From positions 124,001-188,000 of the forward strand of contig NZ_BMXI01000011.1 of the NCBI RefSeq assembly GCF_014651675.1: 64,000 nt of DNA, given 5' to 3'. The DNA is from Roseibacillus persicicus. Its GTDB lineage: Bacteria > Verrucomicrobiota > Verrucomicrobiia > Verrucomicrobiales > Akkermansiaceae. The first letter of the stretch is position 1. Each line of letters begins with the position of its first letter. A program made the translations under genes and the position numbers. A model generated the notes under the pieces. That model was not told the DNA's origin. It was given only the letters and a program-made list of their open reading frames with translations, and did not search any database. Shown piece after piece: positions 44,579 through 53,655 of the stretch.

Positions 44579-45553
44579 GTGGAAATTCTGATAAATAGTG
44601 GCTGGGTAATCCTGGGTCTGGTGTTGCTCTATTATGGAGCGGAGTGGCTGGTAAAAGGAAGTGGTGAGTTGGCCCTGCGGATGGGCATCTCGCCCCTCAT
44701 TGTCGGGTTAACGGTAGTGGCCTTTGGGACCAGTGCGCCCGAACTACTGGTGAGCGTGAGCGCCAACATGAAGGACCCGCCGCAGGGCGACATTGCGCTC
44801 GGCAATGTCGTAGGCTCGAATATTTGCAACCTTGCGCTGGTGCTGGGGATTGCGGCTTTAATGCGTCCCTTCTCCATTCACAAGCAGGTCTTGCAGCGGG
44901 AGATGCCCATTCTGCTCATTGCCACCGGGGTCTTTGTCGTGATGTTGCTGGATGGCCATGTCGCCCGTTGGGAAGGGGCTCTTCTCGCCCTGGGGGTCGT
45001 GCTCTACACTGTGAGTAGTATCTGGCGGGGCAAAAAAGGGGAGGACGTCGACATCGACATCGACCTTTCGGAAGAAGAAATCGCGGCGTTGAAGTCTGGA
45101 GGAAAGATTCTCCTTTTAAAGGATCTCGCCTTGATTGCTGTCGGCTTGGCGGCCTTGGTTTTTGGAGCCAACCGTCTGGTGGCTGGCGGAAGTAATATTG
45201 CTCTGGAGTTGGGGGTTCCCGCAGCGGTCATCGCCCTGACCCTCGTTGCCTTTGGAACATCCTTGCCGGAGGTTGCAACCGTGGTGGTTGCAGCCTTGAA
45301 GGGCGAGGGAGACCTCGTGGTGGGAAATGCGGTCGGTTCGTGCATCTTCAACCTTTTGGCGGTGGTTGGCATCACGGCCTCGATAGCTCCTTTGGCGGCT
45401 GGCTCATTGGAGATGACGGATTTGGCGGTGATGACCGGGGTGACGGTGCTGCTCTTTCCCTTCATGCTCACGCGGCGGGCCCTCTCTCGATTGGAAGGGG
45501 GAATCCTTCTGGGAGGTTACCTCGTTTATGTCGTCTTGCTTTTCTTCCGTTAA
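44579..45553 (+). CDS. Ca2+/Na+ (or H+) antiporter, CaCA family
   Basis: A 324-residue membrane protein with ten helices and two inverted alpha repeats: VVAFGTSAPELLVSVSA (about residues 45-62) and LVAFGTSLPEVATVVVA (about 220-236), followed by GNVVGSNICNLALVLG and GNAVGSCIFNLLAVVG. These hold the ion-binding Glu and Ser/Asn residues. An acidic loop (DVDIDIDLSEEE) links the halves. It is YrbG-like. The start codon is GTG at 44579. Confidence 0.94.
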   Translation: MEILINSGWVILGLVLLYYGAEWLVKGSGELALRMGISPLIVGLTVVAFGTSAPELLVSVSANMKDPPQGDIALGNVVGSNICNLALVLGIAALMRPFSIHKQVLQREMPILLIATGVFVVMLLDGHVARWEGALLALGVVLYTVSSIWRGKKGEDVDIDIDLSEEEIAALKSGGKILLLKDLALIAVGLAALVFGANRLVAGGSNIALELGVPAAVIALTLVAFGTSLPEVATVVVAALKGEGDLVVGNAVGSCIFNLLAVVGITASIAPLAAGSLEMTDLAVMTGVTVLLFPFMLTRRALSRLEGGILLGGYLVYVVLLFFR

Positions 45554-45598
45554 GATTGACAGAACGGAAGGAGGTCGCTTCGTATAGCCCCCTCGATT

Positions 45599-46012
45599 AT
45601 GAAAAAATTATTTTGCGCAATCCTTCTAGGTTCTTTTCTCGCTACCGGCTCGAGTTCCGCTGACGATACTCCTTTGGCCGAGAAGATGGATGAGGTGAGC
45701 GGTAGCCTCAAAATGCTTCGCCGGGCCAAGGACGACTATGCGCAGTGCCTCAAGCTGGTTCGGGAAGCGCAGAGCAAGCTCTTGGAATGCTTTGCCTATG
45801 TTCCCGTGCTTGTGGAGAAAATGCCGGAGGGCAAGGAGAAGGAAACCGCGATCGCCAATTACAAGAAGACTTTGGCTGCTTCCTATCAGACTCTCTGCGA
45901 CCTCGAAATTGCGTATCTCTCCGAAGATGTGGATAAAATCGACGATGCCATGGATGCTGTGAAAGCTTCCCGCAAAGACGGCCACGAAGTCTACATCGAA
46001 GAAGAAGGTTAG
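45599..46012 (+). CDS. Cytochrome b562-like periplasmic protein
   Basis: A 137-residue secreted four-helix protein. After a signal peptide (about residues 1-21) it reads LAEKMDEVSGSLKMLRRAKD, which matches the N-terminal helix of cytochrome b562 with the axial Met at position 30. The last helix has ASRKDGHEVY with His129; the R-x3-H spacing (Arg125, His129) is that of the second heme ligand in E. coli cytochrome b562. Similarity is otherwise low and it has two free cysteines (Cys50, Cys64) but no CxxCH, so a non-covalent heme b is likely. Partner unknown. Confidence 0.65.
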   Translation: MKKLFCAILLGSFLATGSSSADDTPLAEKMDEVSGSLKMLRRAKDDYAQCLKLVREAQSKLLECFAYVPVLVEKMPEGKEKETAIANYKKTLAASYQTLCDLEIAYLSEDVDKIDDAMDAVKASRKDGHEVYIEEEG

Positions 46013-46087
46013 ACCTTGATTCTTTTTGAGCGGGTTTCTTCACAAAGAAGAATGAAGGAACCCGCTCCTTCCAACCGTTCCTTAGGA

Positions 46088-46966
46088 ATGGTTTCACGCA
46101 TTCTGTATTTATTTTTACTGGGCTCTCTGGCCTTATCCGCCGCCGATCCTGTGCCGACGGCGGATACTTTGGGACGACTGGACGGGGCTCCTGAGGGAAA
46201 GGTGAGCCGTTTGGTTTGCCAGTCGAAAGTCTATCCGGGCACAATTCGGGAGTATTTCCTCTACGTTCCCGCCCAGTATGACGGCAGCAAAGAGGCGGCA
46301 GTGATGGTTTGTCAGGATGGGCACACTTTCCTGAAGCCCGATGGTGATTTCCGGCTCCCCCTGGTCTTTGACAACCTGATTCACAAAGGCGAAATGCCCG
46401 TCACGGTGGCGATTCTGATCAATCCGGGGGTGTTTGCCGAGGAGCTGACCGAAGCTCAGACTTGGAAGACTCCTAAAAATGCCCGATCCAATCGCAGCGT
46501 CGAGTACGACACCCCCGATGGGACTTACGCCAGATTTCTGGAGACTGAGATTTTTCCTGAAGTGGCGAAACACGTGAAGATTTCGTCCGACCCGGCTCGC
46601 AGGGCCATTTGCGGCAACAGCTCCGGAGGAATTTGCGCCTTTACCGCAGCATGGGAGCGTCCGGATCTATTCGGAAAGGTGGTTAGTCACATTGGTAGCT
46701 TCACCAACATTCGCGGAGGCTACCACTATCCCTCCCTCATCCGGAAAACTGAGAAGAAGCCCATTCGCGTTTTCCTGCAGGATGGGAGTGGTGATTTGGA
46801 TAATGCGCACGGGAATTGGTGGCTCTCCAATCTTCAGATGGAAGCGGCCTTGAAATTCGCGGGCTGGGATTACAAAACAGTGTGGGGTGACGGCGGCCAC
46901 AGCGGGCAACACGGTGGGGCGATCTTTCCCGACACCCTCCGCTGGCTTTGGCGAGATGTCCGTTGA
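46088..46966 (+). CDS. Esterase D/IroE-type alpha/beta hydrolase
   Basis: A 292-residue exported alpha/beta hydrolase of the enterochelin-esterase-like family. Signal peptide MVSRILYLFLLGSLALSAA; strand-turn REYFLYVPAQYDG; oxyanion region VMVCQDGHTFL; nucleophile elbow ICGNSSGGICA (Ser in GNSSG); Asp in LQDGSGDLDNAHG; His in GGHSGQHGG. Verrucomicrobial members often act on plant or algal polysaccharide esters, but the substrate is unknown. An in-frame ATG at 46052 is an alternative start. Confidence 0.83.
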   Translation: MVSRILYLFLLGSLALSAADPVPTADTLGRLDGAPEGKVSRLVCQSKVYPGTIREYFLYVPAQYDGSKEAAVMVCQDGHTFLKPDGDFRLPLVFDNLIHKGEMPVTVAILINPGVFAEELTEAQTWKTPKNARSNRSVEYDTPDGTYARFLETEIFPEVAKHVKISSDPARRAICGNSSGGICAFTAAWERPDLFGKVVSHIGSFTNIRGGYHYPSLIRKTEKKPIRVFLQDGSGDLDNAHGNWWLSNLQMEAALKFAGWDYKTVWGDGGHSGQHGGAIFPDTLRWLWRDVR

Positions 46967-47043
46967 AAATTGGATTTTTCTCCTATGTTTCGGGAGGGGT
47001 AGCGAGCTTAGAATCAGACGATTGGAAAGGAGGAGCTCAGAGA

Positions 47044-47061
47044 CGGATGCGATTGCATCCG
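47044..47061 (+). promoter_or_regulatory. Perfect hairpin upstream of the TPR gene
   Basis: CGGATGC-GATT-GCATCCG, a 7-bp stem with a 4-nt loop, 105 bp before the start at 47166. It has no T-run, so it is not an intrinsic terminator. It could be an operator or a 5' UTR structure; function is unknown. Confidence 0.3.
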
Positions 47062-47165
47062 GAGTGGAGTAGGGGGTGGTAGTGCTGAAAACAGATTTTC
47101 AGGAGCGTTTTCTTGCCATGATCACTGGAGTTGTCATCATAGCGGGAGCACACAAAAATACATTC

Positions 47166-48590
47166 ATGCAAGAAGCTACCCAAGAGAACGCATTTGGCGA
47201 AGTCAGCGCCGCAGAACTGGCCCCCGCCGTCCAAGGCTACTGGAAAAAGGCGCAAGAGTCTTTGCAGATTGGAAACCACAAATATGCGGTAACCCTTTTA
47301 CAGGCGATTATGAAGGAGGCCCCCGGCTTCCTGGATGGGCGAAAGGCTCTTCGTCTCGCCGAAGGTGAGCTGACGGGAGGCCCCAAGAAGAAGCGGGGAC
47401 TTTTCGGTTCCAATGTCGGCGCGGGAAGTCCTTCCGTGTCCAAGAAGTATCTTGCGCAAGCGGACAAGGATGGCAACGCGGCCCTGCAGGCGATTGAGAA
47501 GGAATTGGAGAAGGATCCCTACAGCGTTTCGTTCAACGAGGCTCTCCACGATGTCGCGGCCAAGTTGGGCATGAGCGAGACTGCGGTATTCGCCTTGGAA
47601 ACCGTCCGCAAGGTCTTTCCTGAAGAGGGAAAAATGATGCACAAGTTGGCGGAGTTTTATCTTTCCCAAGAGCGTGCCTTGGAAGCCGCCGCAGTTTACG
47701 AAGATATCGTGAAGGCAAATCCTGCTGACATCGATGCGGTTAAGTTGGCCAAAGACTGCACCGCGCGGGCGTCCATGCTTTCCAATCGGAACGAAGCTGG
47801 TGAACTGGAGCTGAAGCAAAAGGATTCCGGTGAGACCCTTGCGCTCGAGCAGGCCAATCGCACGGCTCTGACCCGTGAGCAGACCGAGGCCAAGCGTGAT
47901 GACCTCGCCGCCAAATATGCCGCGGATCAAAATAATCTGGCCGTGGTGCGTGACTTGGCTGCAGTCTACGAAAACCTGGAAGATTGGGAGAACGCCCATG
48001 TGTTCTACGACTGGGGTTACCAGATCAGCAACAACGACGTCGCGTTAAAGGCGAAGGCTGGCAAGATGAAGGACAAGGCTGCCGAAGCGCGGTTGGATGA
48101 CCTTCGGAAGAGAGTGGCGGCCAATCCCGACGATGCTGCTGCGGTCCAGGAGTTGGAGGAATTCCAGAGCGCGCTCAGCGCGGCTCAGGTTGAAGAGCGG
48201 ATGGCTCGGGTTGAAGAGAACCCGACGGATCCAGCTCTCCGCTTTGCCTTGGGTGAAGCTCTTTACCACGCCGGGCAATACAAGGAGGCAATCAAGCACC
48301 TTCAGCAGGCGACTCGCAACCCACACATCCGGACCAAGGTTCTAGTGATGTTGGGACGGACTTTCGACCAAATGGGAATGGCGGACATGGCTATCAACCG
48401 CTTTGCCGAGGCCAATGCCGAGCTCAAGCAGATGGATGCGACCAAGAAGGAAGTTCTCTACGAATTGGGCCTGATTTACGACAAGCAGGATCAAAAGGAC
48501 AAAGCGATCGAGTCCTTCAAGCAGATTTACGAAGTAGACTACGGTTATCGCGATGTCGCGGAACGAGTCGAGTCGGCCTATGGCAGTTAG
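47166..48590 (+). CDS. TPR-repeat protein
   Basis: A 474-residue cytosolic protein built of helical tetratricopeptide repeats (AVTLLQAIMKEAPGFLDGRK, ALEAAAVYEDIVKANPADID, NAHVFYDWGYQISNND, ALRFALGEALYHAGQYKEAI, ALGLIYDKQDQKDKAIESFK-like). A basic GGPKKKRGLFGSN segment follows the first repeat. I chose ATG 47166 (MQEATQENAFGE) because earlier in-frame starts lead into sequence without the usual features. It probably scaffolds protein contacts; partners are unknown. A terminator follows. Confidence 0.8.
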   Translation: MQEATQENAFGEVSAAELAPAVQGYWKKAQESLQIGNHKYAVTLLQAIMKEAPGFLDGRKALRLAEGELTGGPKKKRGLFGSNVGAGSPSVSKKYLAQADKDGNAALQAIEKELEKDPYSVSFNEALHDVAAKLGMSETAVFALETVRKVFPEEGKMMHKLAEFYLSQERALEAAAVYEDIVKANPADIDAVKLAKDCTARASMLSNRNEAGELELKQKDSGETLALEQANRTALTREQTEAKRDDLAAKYAADQNNLAVVRDLAAVYENLEDWENAHVFYDWGYQISNNDVALKAKAGKMKDKAAEARLDDLRKRVAANPDDAAAVQELEEFQSALSAAQVEERMARVEENPTDPALRFALGEALYHAGQYKEAIKHLQQATRNPHIRTKVLVMLGRTFDQMGMADMAINRFAEANAELKQMDATKKEVLYELGLIYDKQDQKDKAIESFKQIYEVDYGYRDVAERVESAYGS

Positions 48591-48631
48591 ACCATTGGCA
48601 GAGTGAAGAAAATCAAACCTTGAAACCACAA

Positions 48632-48660
48632 GAGGCTCCGTTCGCGGAGCCTCGTTTCGT
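48632..48660 (+). terminator. Intrinsic terminator with UUCG tetraloop
   Basis: Perfect 9-bp stem GAGGCTCCG / CGGAGCCTC closed by TTCG and followed by GTTTCGTTT, 41 bp after the TPR gene. Confidence 0.88.
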
Positions 48661-48711
48661 TTGGGGTGGAGTCGAAAGGCTGGCTTCCCGGGAAGCTGGG
48701 CCGTCCGCAAG

Positions 48712-49434
48712 TTAGGCCGAGGGCTTCTTGGAAGGAGGATTGGTGAGCAGGTGCTCGATGTCCTCCTTGCGGAGCTCTTCGGTTTCTCCCATAGGCAGTT
48801 CTCCCATGGTTAGAGAGCCGACCCGGGTGCGCACCAGTTTGGTGACTCGCAATCCGAGGGTTTCCAGCATGAGGCGGATCTGGCGCTTCATGCCGCTCTC
48901 GAGAATGATGACCATGCGGCGCGCCGAGTGACGACGGGCAAACTTGGCCTTGGCTTGCCCTTCGGGGGTGTGAACTCCCTTGACGAGTTGCAAGAGAACC
49001 TGGGGTTCGAAGTTCTGGTCGACGGTGACGAGATATTCTTTTTCCAGTTTTTTGGAAGGGTGGGTGAGCTTTTGCGCCAGGTCACCATCGTTGGTCAGGA
49101 TGAGCAGGCCCTCGGAATCAAGGTCCAGTCGTCCCACGTGCTTGAGATGGTGATACTTGTAGGGCAGCAGGTGATAGATTGTGCGTCGGTCGCGCTCGTC
49201 GCTGCGGGAGCAAACGACTCCCCGGGGTTTGTGGAAGGCCACAACCAGAATAGACCGGCGGGAAAGAACCTTGCGTCCCAGTCGAACGGTGTCCTCGTCG
49301 GTTACCCGGGTAGCGGGGCTCTCCGTGATGGAACCGTTCACACTAACCTGACCCTCCTGAATGATCCGGTCGGCCTCGCGGCGGGACAGATCGGTGCATG
49401 AGGCAACAAACTTATTGAGGCGAATTTCTTCCAT
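48712..49434 (-). CDS. rRNA pseudouridine synthase (RsuA/RluB family)
   Basis: A 240-residue protein with an N-terminal S4 RNA-binding domain (IRLNKFVASCTDLSRREADRI, GQVSVNG) and the catalytic block HVGRLDLDSEGLLILTNDG, whose Asp attacks the uridine. The C-terminal part has GMKRQIRLMLETLGLRV and LVRTRVGSL. It converts a single uridine in 16S or 23S rRNA; RluB, RluE, RluF and RsuA cannot be told apart from this sequence alone. Confidence 0.93.
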   Translation of the reverse strand: MEEIRLNKFVASCTDLSRREADRIIQEGQVSVNGSITESPATRVTDEDTVRLGRKVLSRRSILVVAFHKPRGVVCSRSDERDRRTIYHLLPYKYHHLKHVGRLDLDSEGLLILTNDGDLAQKLTHPSKKLEKEYLVTVDQNFEPQVLLQLVKGVHTPEGQAKAKFARRHSARRMVIILESGMKRQIRLMLETLGLRVTKLVRTRVGSLTMGELPMGETEELRKEDIEHLLTNPPSKKPSA

Positions 49435-49446
49435 CTACGTAGCGAC

Positions 49447-49474
49447 AAAAAAGCGGAACCACTCGGGTTCCGCT
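49447..49474 (-). terminator. Terminator of the small basic protein gene
   Basis: On the minus strand a perfect 9-bp stem AGCGGAACC / GGTTCCGCT is followed by TTTTTT. It lies 29 bp after the stop of the 51-residue gene and before the pseudouridine synthase start. Confidence 0.88.
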
Positions 49475-49502
49475 CAGATAATTTAAAATCAAGATTAGAG
49501 AA

Positions 49503-49658
49503 TTAAGCTTCGCCCTTGGTCTTTGGAAGACCGATTGGGCTTTGACCTTCTTTCCATTGGCCGCGCTCGCGCAAAACTTTAATACGTTCGAAACGCTTCA
49601 TTACGGAGCGTTTTCCACCTGCGGTACTGGCTGCTTTAAGACTGTTGTGCTTGGACAT
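49503..49658 (-). CDS. Chlamydiae/Verrucomicrobia small basic protein (TIGR04137 type)
   Basis: A 51-residue, very basic protein beginning MSKHNSLKAASTAGGKRSVM and containing KRFERIKVLRERGQWKEG, then SPIGLPKTKGEA. This is the pattern of the small basic protein family seen only in Chlamydiae and Verrucomicrobia, thought to associate with the ribosome or another nucleic acid complex. It is shorter than usual gene-finding limits. It has its own terminator, which supports it as an independent, expressed gene. The family match is by memory of its signature. Confidence 0.88.
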   Translation of the reverse strand: MSKHNSLKAASTAGGKRSVMKRFERIKVLRERGQWKEGQSPIGLPKTKGEA

Positions 49659-49765
49659 GAGAGATTCGGGCTGTTCTGGGGGGCGGGAAACTAAGAGCTT
49701 TGTGCGCGCTTGGCAAGAAGGAATCTTGTCGATATTTGACAGGCCTCGAGAAGGGCCAAAAGCCC

Positions 49766-50968
49766 CTAGTTGAGGGATTTGAGGTAGGCGAGGAGCTGAT
49801 CCACCTGTTCGTCACTCAGAACGGTGGCGTAGGGAGGCATCGCCGGGGCGTAACCCTTCACCACTTTGGCGGTGGAGTGCAGGATGCTTTCGCGAAGATA
49901 GTTCTCATCTGCCACCAACGAGGAACCATCCTCGAAGACGCGCTCTTTCCCCATGATTCCATGCAGGCTGGGGGCAATGGTGCCGTCTTGCGGAAGGTGG
50001 CAGGCGTTGCACCCGGTGGAGGTGAAGACCTTTTGGCCGGCGGCCGCTTCGGGAGTCATTGACTGGGCCTCGCTGGCTTTCCCCTGATTGATGAGAAGCG
50101 CGACGAGACCCGCGCCCACGACGAAGGTGACACCGAGCAGTTCTTTCCAGCGGGGAAGGGAGTGGTAGCAGTTCATCAGGTGCTTGATGAGCGCCAGCGT
50201 GATGATGGCCACTGCCGCGATGGCAATCTTGTTGGGGCTTCCGTAGGTGGAGGGGAAGTGGGCGCTTAGCATCAGGAAGATGACGGGGAAGGTGATGTAG
50301 TGATTGTGGGTGGAGCGAATCTTGGCCTGCTTGCCGAGTTTGAGGTCGTGCGGTTTTCCTTCCTTCAGGGCAGTCATCATCTTGTCCTGATTGATCATGA
50401 TGTGGAAGAAGACGTTGGCGCTCATCATCGTTCCCATCATGGCTCCCATTTGGAGGAAGACCGCGCGCCCGTTGAAAATGGTGTCGAGCCAGAATCCGTA
50501 GGCGATGAGCCCGGCGAAGGAGATGATGATGCCGAGCAGTTCCTTGTTTCGGACCGGGCTGCGCCAGAGGAGATCGTAACAGAGCCAGCCGCCCACCAAA
50601 GATGCGAAGCTGATGACCCCGCCCATGTAACCCGGCAGGTCGGTCTTGACTGGGTCGAGAAGCAAACTGCCGCCACGCGTGTAGAAGAGGGAGACGAGGA
50701 GGATAAACCCGCTGAGCCAAGTGGTGTAGGACTGCCACTTGAAGATGTGGAGGCGCTGCGGGATCTCCTTGGGGTCGATGATGCGCTTTTGCAGGAAGAA
50801 GATTCCGCCCCCGTGCAGCATGTTCATGGAACCCAAGGACTCATCACCGTCTTCCTCGTTGCGCCTCAGATTGAGTTCAAACCAGGTGAAAAGAAGCGAG
50901 TTGCCGATCCACATGATGGCCGCCACGACATGAATCATGCGAAAGGTGATGTTAAAGAACTCAATCAC
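49766..50968 (-). CDS. puuD: Urate hydroxylase PuuD with cytochrome c domain
   Basis: A 400-residue membrane protein. Eight or so helices hold the urate-oxidase N-terminal type domain (FFNITFRMIHVVAAIMWIGNSLLF, several conserved His), and the C-terminus has a cytochrome c domain: GCNACHLPQDGTIAPSL and axial Met in PAMPPYATVLSDEQVDQLLAYLKSL. PuuD oxidises urate to 5-hydroxyisourate and passes electrons to the heme. No other purine-catabolism gene (hydroxyisourate hydrolase, OHCU decarboxylase, allantoinase) is nearby. The start is GTG at 50968. Confidence 0.9.
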   Translation of the reverse strand: MIEFFNITFRMIHVVAAIMWIGNSLLFTWFELNLRRNEEDGDESLGSMNMLHGGGIFFLQKRIIDPKEIPQRLHIFKWQSYTTWLSGFILLVSLFYTRGGSLLLDPVKTDLPGYMGGVISFASLVGGWLCYDLLWRSPVRNKELLGIIISFAGLIAYGFWLDTIFNGRAVFLQMGAMMGTMMSANVFFHIMINQDKMMTALKEGKPHDLKLGKQAKIRSTHNHYITFPVIFLMLSAHFPSTYGSPNKIAIAAVAIITLALIKHLMNCYHSLPRWKELLGVTFVVGAGLVALLINQGKASEAQSMTPEAAAGQKVFTSTGCNACHLPQDGTIAPSLHGIMGKERVFEDGSSLVADENYLRESILHSTAKVVKGYAPAMPPYATVLSDEQVDQLLAYLKSLN

Positions 50969-51202
50969 GGGAATGATTCTGCCCGTTTTCTTGCGGAAAA
51001 GAAAGCCTGCAAGGCGTCGGTGATTTCGGAAGTGAATAGGGAGCGCTCCGAATGAGAAGAGGTCCAGTTAGACGGGAAAATCAAAGAAGGGTTGGAAGTG
51101 AGAAAGGTGGCGGCGAAGGAAGGTGCTCGTGGTCCCTGTTAGGAGCATGGCTCTAGGTTTTTTCCTCTTTCCAAGAGAGGGGGCGATGGTCAGAAGTAGG
51201 TC

Positions 51203-51919
51203 ATGGTGAGCTTGGAACTGAGGAACGTCTGGAAGCGCTTTGGAAAGCAGGATGTTTTGAGCGGCGTCAATTGGCAGGCTTCGGGAGGGGAATTGGTTGC
51301 TCTCATGGGAGTGAACGGGGCGGGAAAAACCACCATGCTGCGGGTGATGTCAGGAATGGTGGGGGCCGAATCCGGTGAGGTCTTTATCAATGGAAAGCAC
51401 TTCACCCGCGATGATGTCGAGCTGCGGAGACAATTCTTTCTTCTCGGCGATGAGCCCGCGCTCATTCCCCAGGGCAGCGCCATCATGAACCTCGCCACGA
51501 TGGCGAAGCTCTGGCAAATCGATAGACCTAATCTGGAAGAGGTCGCCGCCGAGTGGATGGATCGCTTCGGTGTTCTCTCTCTGCGGGAAAAGCCGGTGAG
51601 CGAGCTCTCGCGTGGTCAGCGATATAAGGTCGCCCTCGTCATCCTCGCGACTTTACGTCCACCGATTTGGTTGATGGACGAGCCCTTCGCTTCCGGCATG
51701 GACGCCCAGGGTTTGCGGACTTTGCGCCAGCTGATTCGGGAAGGTCTGGAGGAAGGGGTGTTGGTGGTCTTTTCGACCCAACTCATTGAGATGGTGCGGG
51801 GCTTTGCCGGTCGCGTGACGGTGGTGAGCGGAGGAGTGATTCTCCACAATGGCACCGTGCCCGAGCTGGAGGAGAAGGCGCGCGCAGGGGATCCCTATCT
51901 CGCGATGCTGATGGATTGA
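51203..51919 (+). CDS. ABC transporter ATP-binding protein
   Basis: A 238-residue ATPase. Walker A is GVNGAGKTT, the signature is ELSRGQRYKVAL (LSRGQ in place of LSGGQ), and Walker B is PIWLMDEPFASGMD. The H-loop His is replaced: VVFSTQLIEM stands where a switch His is expected (Gln). The protein is followed 7 bp later by two paralogous membrane proteins, making a three-gene exporter operon. The substrate is unknown. Confidence 0.92.
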   Translation: MVSLELRNVWKRFGKQDVLSGVNWQASGGELVALMGVNGAGKTTMLRVMSGMVGAESGEVFINGKHFTRDDVELRRQFFLLGDEPALIPQGSAIMNLATMAKLWQIDRPNLEEVAAEWMDRFGVLSLREKPVSELSRGQRYKVALVILATLRPPIWLMDEPFASGMDAQGLRTLRQLIREGLEEGVLVVFSTQLIEMVRGFAGRVTVVSGGVILHNGTVPELEEKARAGDPYLAMLMD

Positions 51920-51926
51920 AAACGGG

Positions 51927-53648
51927 ATGTTTGGCTATCTCACATTGCGAGACAACGAGCGCGAAAAGCGGTTTCGGCGGGCCATGGTGATTCGGGGGCA
52001 AGGGGTACCTGCGGAAGGCGAGCCTTGGATTCGGGTGATACCTTGGATCCGACTTTTGCTGGGGATTCCGTTTTCAATCTTTCTTGGACTGATTTGCATA
52101 GGATTGGTTCCCGCCTGGATTTGGGGAGGGGGAGCGGCCCTTTCAGATTTTCGCCTGACCGCGCTTGGCGTGTTTGTGGCGGGCTTCCTTGTCAATTGGG
52201 TCGGGCACCGCATGCTTCAGCCGAGGGAGGGAGAAATCCTGGCTTCGACTCCAGCGCGGGACATTCTCGTTTGGCGGCATAATTTTTGGTCTCTTCCTCG
52301 AATCCTATTGGGTCTTTGGGCTGGGATACTGATTGTTTATCTCTTCCGTGATTCGGATTTGCGAACTACCAATACGTTTGGCGGGCTCTTGGTAGATTCC
52401 CTTTTTAAATCCACTGCTTGGATCCTGCTTCCGCTTTTCGGCGTGGCTTGGCAGTTCTTTCGCCGGGGAGGTGCGGGATCGGCTATGTTGTTCACTGGCA
52501 TCCTGTTTGGGGTGGCTCTTTTGCTCGCGCCATTGCTGAGCCTTTTCATCAAACCAGGGTCATCTCTTGAGAGCTGGAATTTTGAGGCAATTCGGAAGCT
52601 GCTTCCGGTTTCGTGGCTGTCAGAGGGCCCTGCGGGATGGATTTTGTTCTCACTTGGCAGTGCCTGGGTTGCGATGCAGTGGCGGAACGCCCGAGCGTGC
52701 TTTCGGCTGCGAGATACCTGGGCGGCGGTGATGGCAGCCCCTGCAATTTCGCATGCTGAGCCCAGCGCATCCGCACCTCAAGCTGCTCGTCTCCAGGCTA
52801 CGAGCGAGCAGAAAAGACCGCGAGTCTTGGGCAATTTTCCCGATCGTTTCTTTTCTCTCTTGTGGACTCAAGAAGAGAAAGCAGTGGCAAGAGCCTTGGG
52901 TTTTCGGGTGCCGGTGAAAAGTATTGCGAAGCCGTTTCTCGCGCTCTTGCTACTTCCGGTTCTCGGTTGGCTTGCCGAGTTCTCTACTTTGTCAGAGAAA
53001 TACCCTGAATTCGTTCTTCCGCTCACTCTCACCGTTCTCGGCGTCATCTGGTTGCTCTTGTTGCGGGGATGGCAGAGTCGCGTGATCGCCTGCGCTTTTC
53101 AGAAATTCTCCGGGGGAGGACCTCGGCGAGTGATGGCGATGGGTGCTCTTCCCATTGCGGAGCCTCAGATGTTCTGGATGTATTGGAAGGAGTTTCTCCT
53201 TTCCCGGGTGCTGGTGATTCCGGTGCAGGTTCTGGTGCTGTTGCTTGCAGCCAAGGTGCTAAATGCTCAGCTCCAGGCGCGGGAGGGGTTTGTGATCTTC
53301 GTGATGTTAGGGCCGGCTCTGTTTCTCAATAGCCTGACCACTTGGGCCGGATTGCTCTGGCAAGGAATCGAACTGTTTCCCGACACGCTGTTAGGAATCA
53401 TCAAATCGTTTGCGACGAAGTTTGCCTACTCCATCCCCTTGATTGCGCTGGTCATTCTTTCTTTCTGGACCGGGGGCGAGTGGCTTTACGGGGATCACAG
53501 TGCCACGGGCTTTGTGTTGTCGGCGAGTTTTCTCACCGCATGGTGCTTCGGGGCCTGCTGGTTGATGCGCCGCGTGTATGCGCAGGGCAAAGGCAGCCTC
53601 ATGGTGGTTCCTCCCAAGCGAAAGTCGTTCACCATCACTCTGAAGTAG
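51927..53648 (+). CDS. ABC exporter membrane protein, paralogue 1
   Basis: A 573-residue polytopic protein with about 12 membrane helices. It shares a common plan with the next gene: an N-terminal amphipathic segment (REKRFRRAMVIRGQGVPAEGEPW), a first block of helices, a soluble middle, and a second block with FQKFSGGGPRRVMAMGALPIAEPQMFWMYWKE. It follows the ATPase gene by 7 bp and is probably one half of a heterodimeric permease. No Pfam-type signature was recognised with certainty. Confidence 0.75.
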   Translation: MFGYLTLRDNEREKRFRRAMVIRGQGVPAEGEPWIRVIPWIRLLLGIPFSIFLGLICIGLVPAWIWGGGAALSDFRLTALGVFVAGFLVNWVGHRMLQPREGEILASTPARDILVWRHNFWSLPRILLGLWAGILIVYLFRDSDLRTTNTFGGLLVDSLFKSTAWILLPLFGVAWQFFRRGGAGSAMLFTGILFGVALLLAPLLSLFIKPGSSLESWNFEAIRKLLPVSWLSEGPAGWILFSLGSAWVAMQWRNARACFRLRDTWAAVMAAPAISHAEPSASAPQAARLQATSEQKRPRVLGNFPDRFFSLLWTQEEKAVARALGFRVPVKSIAKPFLALLLLPVLGWLAEFSTLSEKYPEFVLPLTLTVLGVIWLLLLRGWQSRVIACAFQKFSGGGPRRVMAMGALPIAEPQMFWMYWKEFLLSRVLVIPVQVLVLLLAAKVLNAQLQAREGFVIFVMLGPALFLNSLTTWAGLLWQGIELFPDTLLGIIKSFATKFAYSIPLIALVILSFWTGGEWLYGDHSATGFVLSASFLTAWCFGACWLMRRVYAQGKGSLMVVPPKRKSFTITLK

Positions 53649-53655
53649 AAATCGT

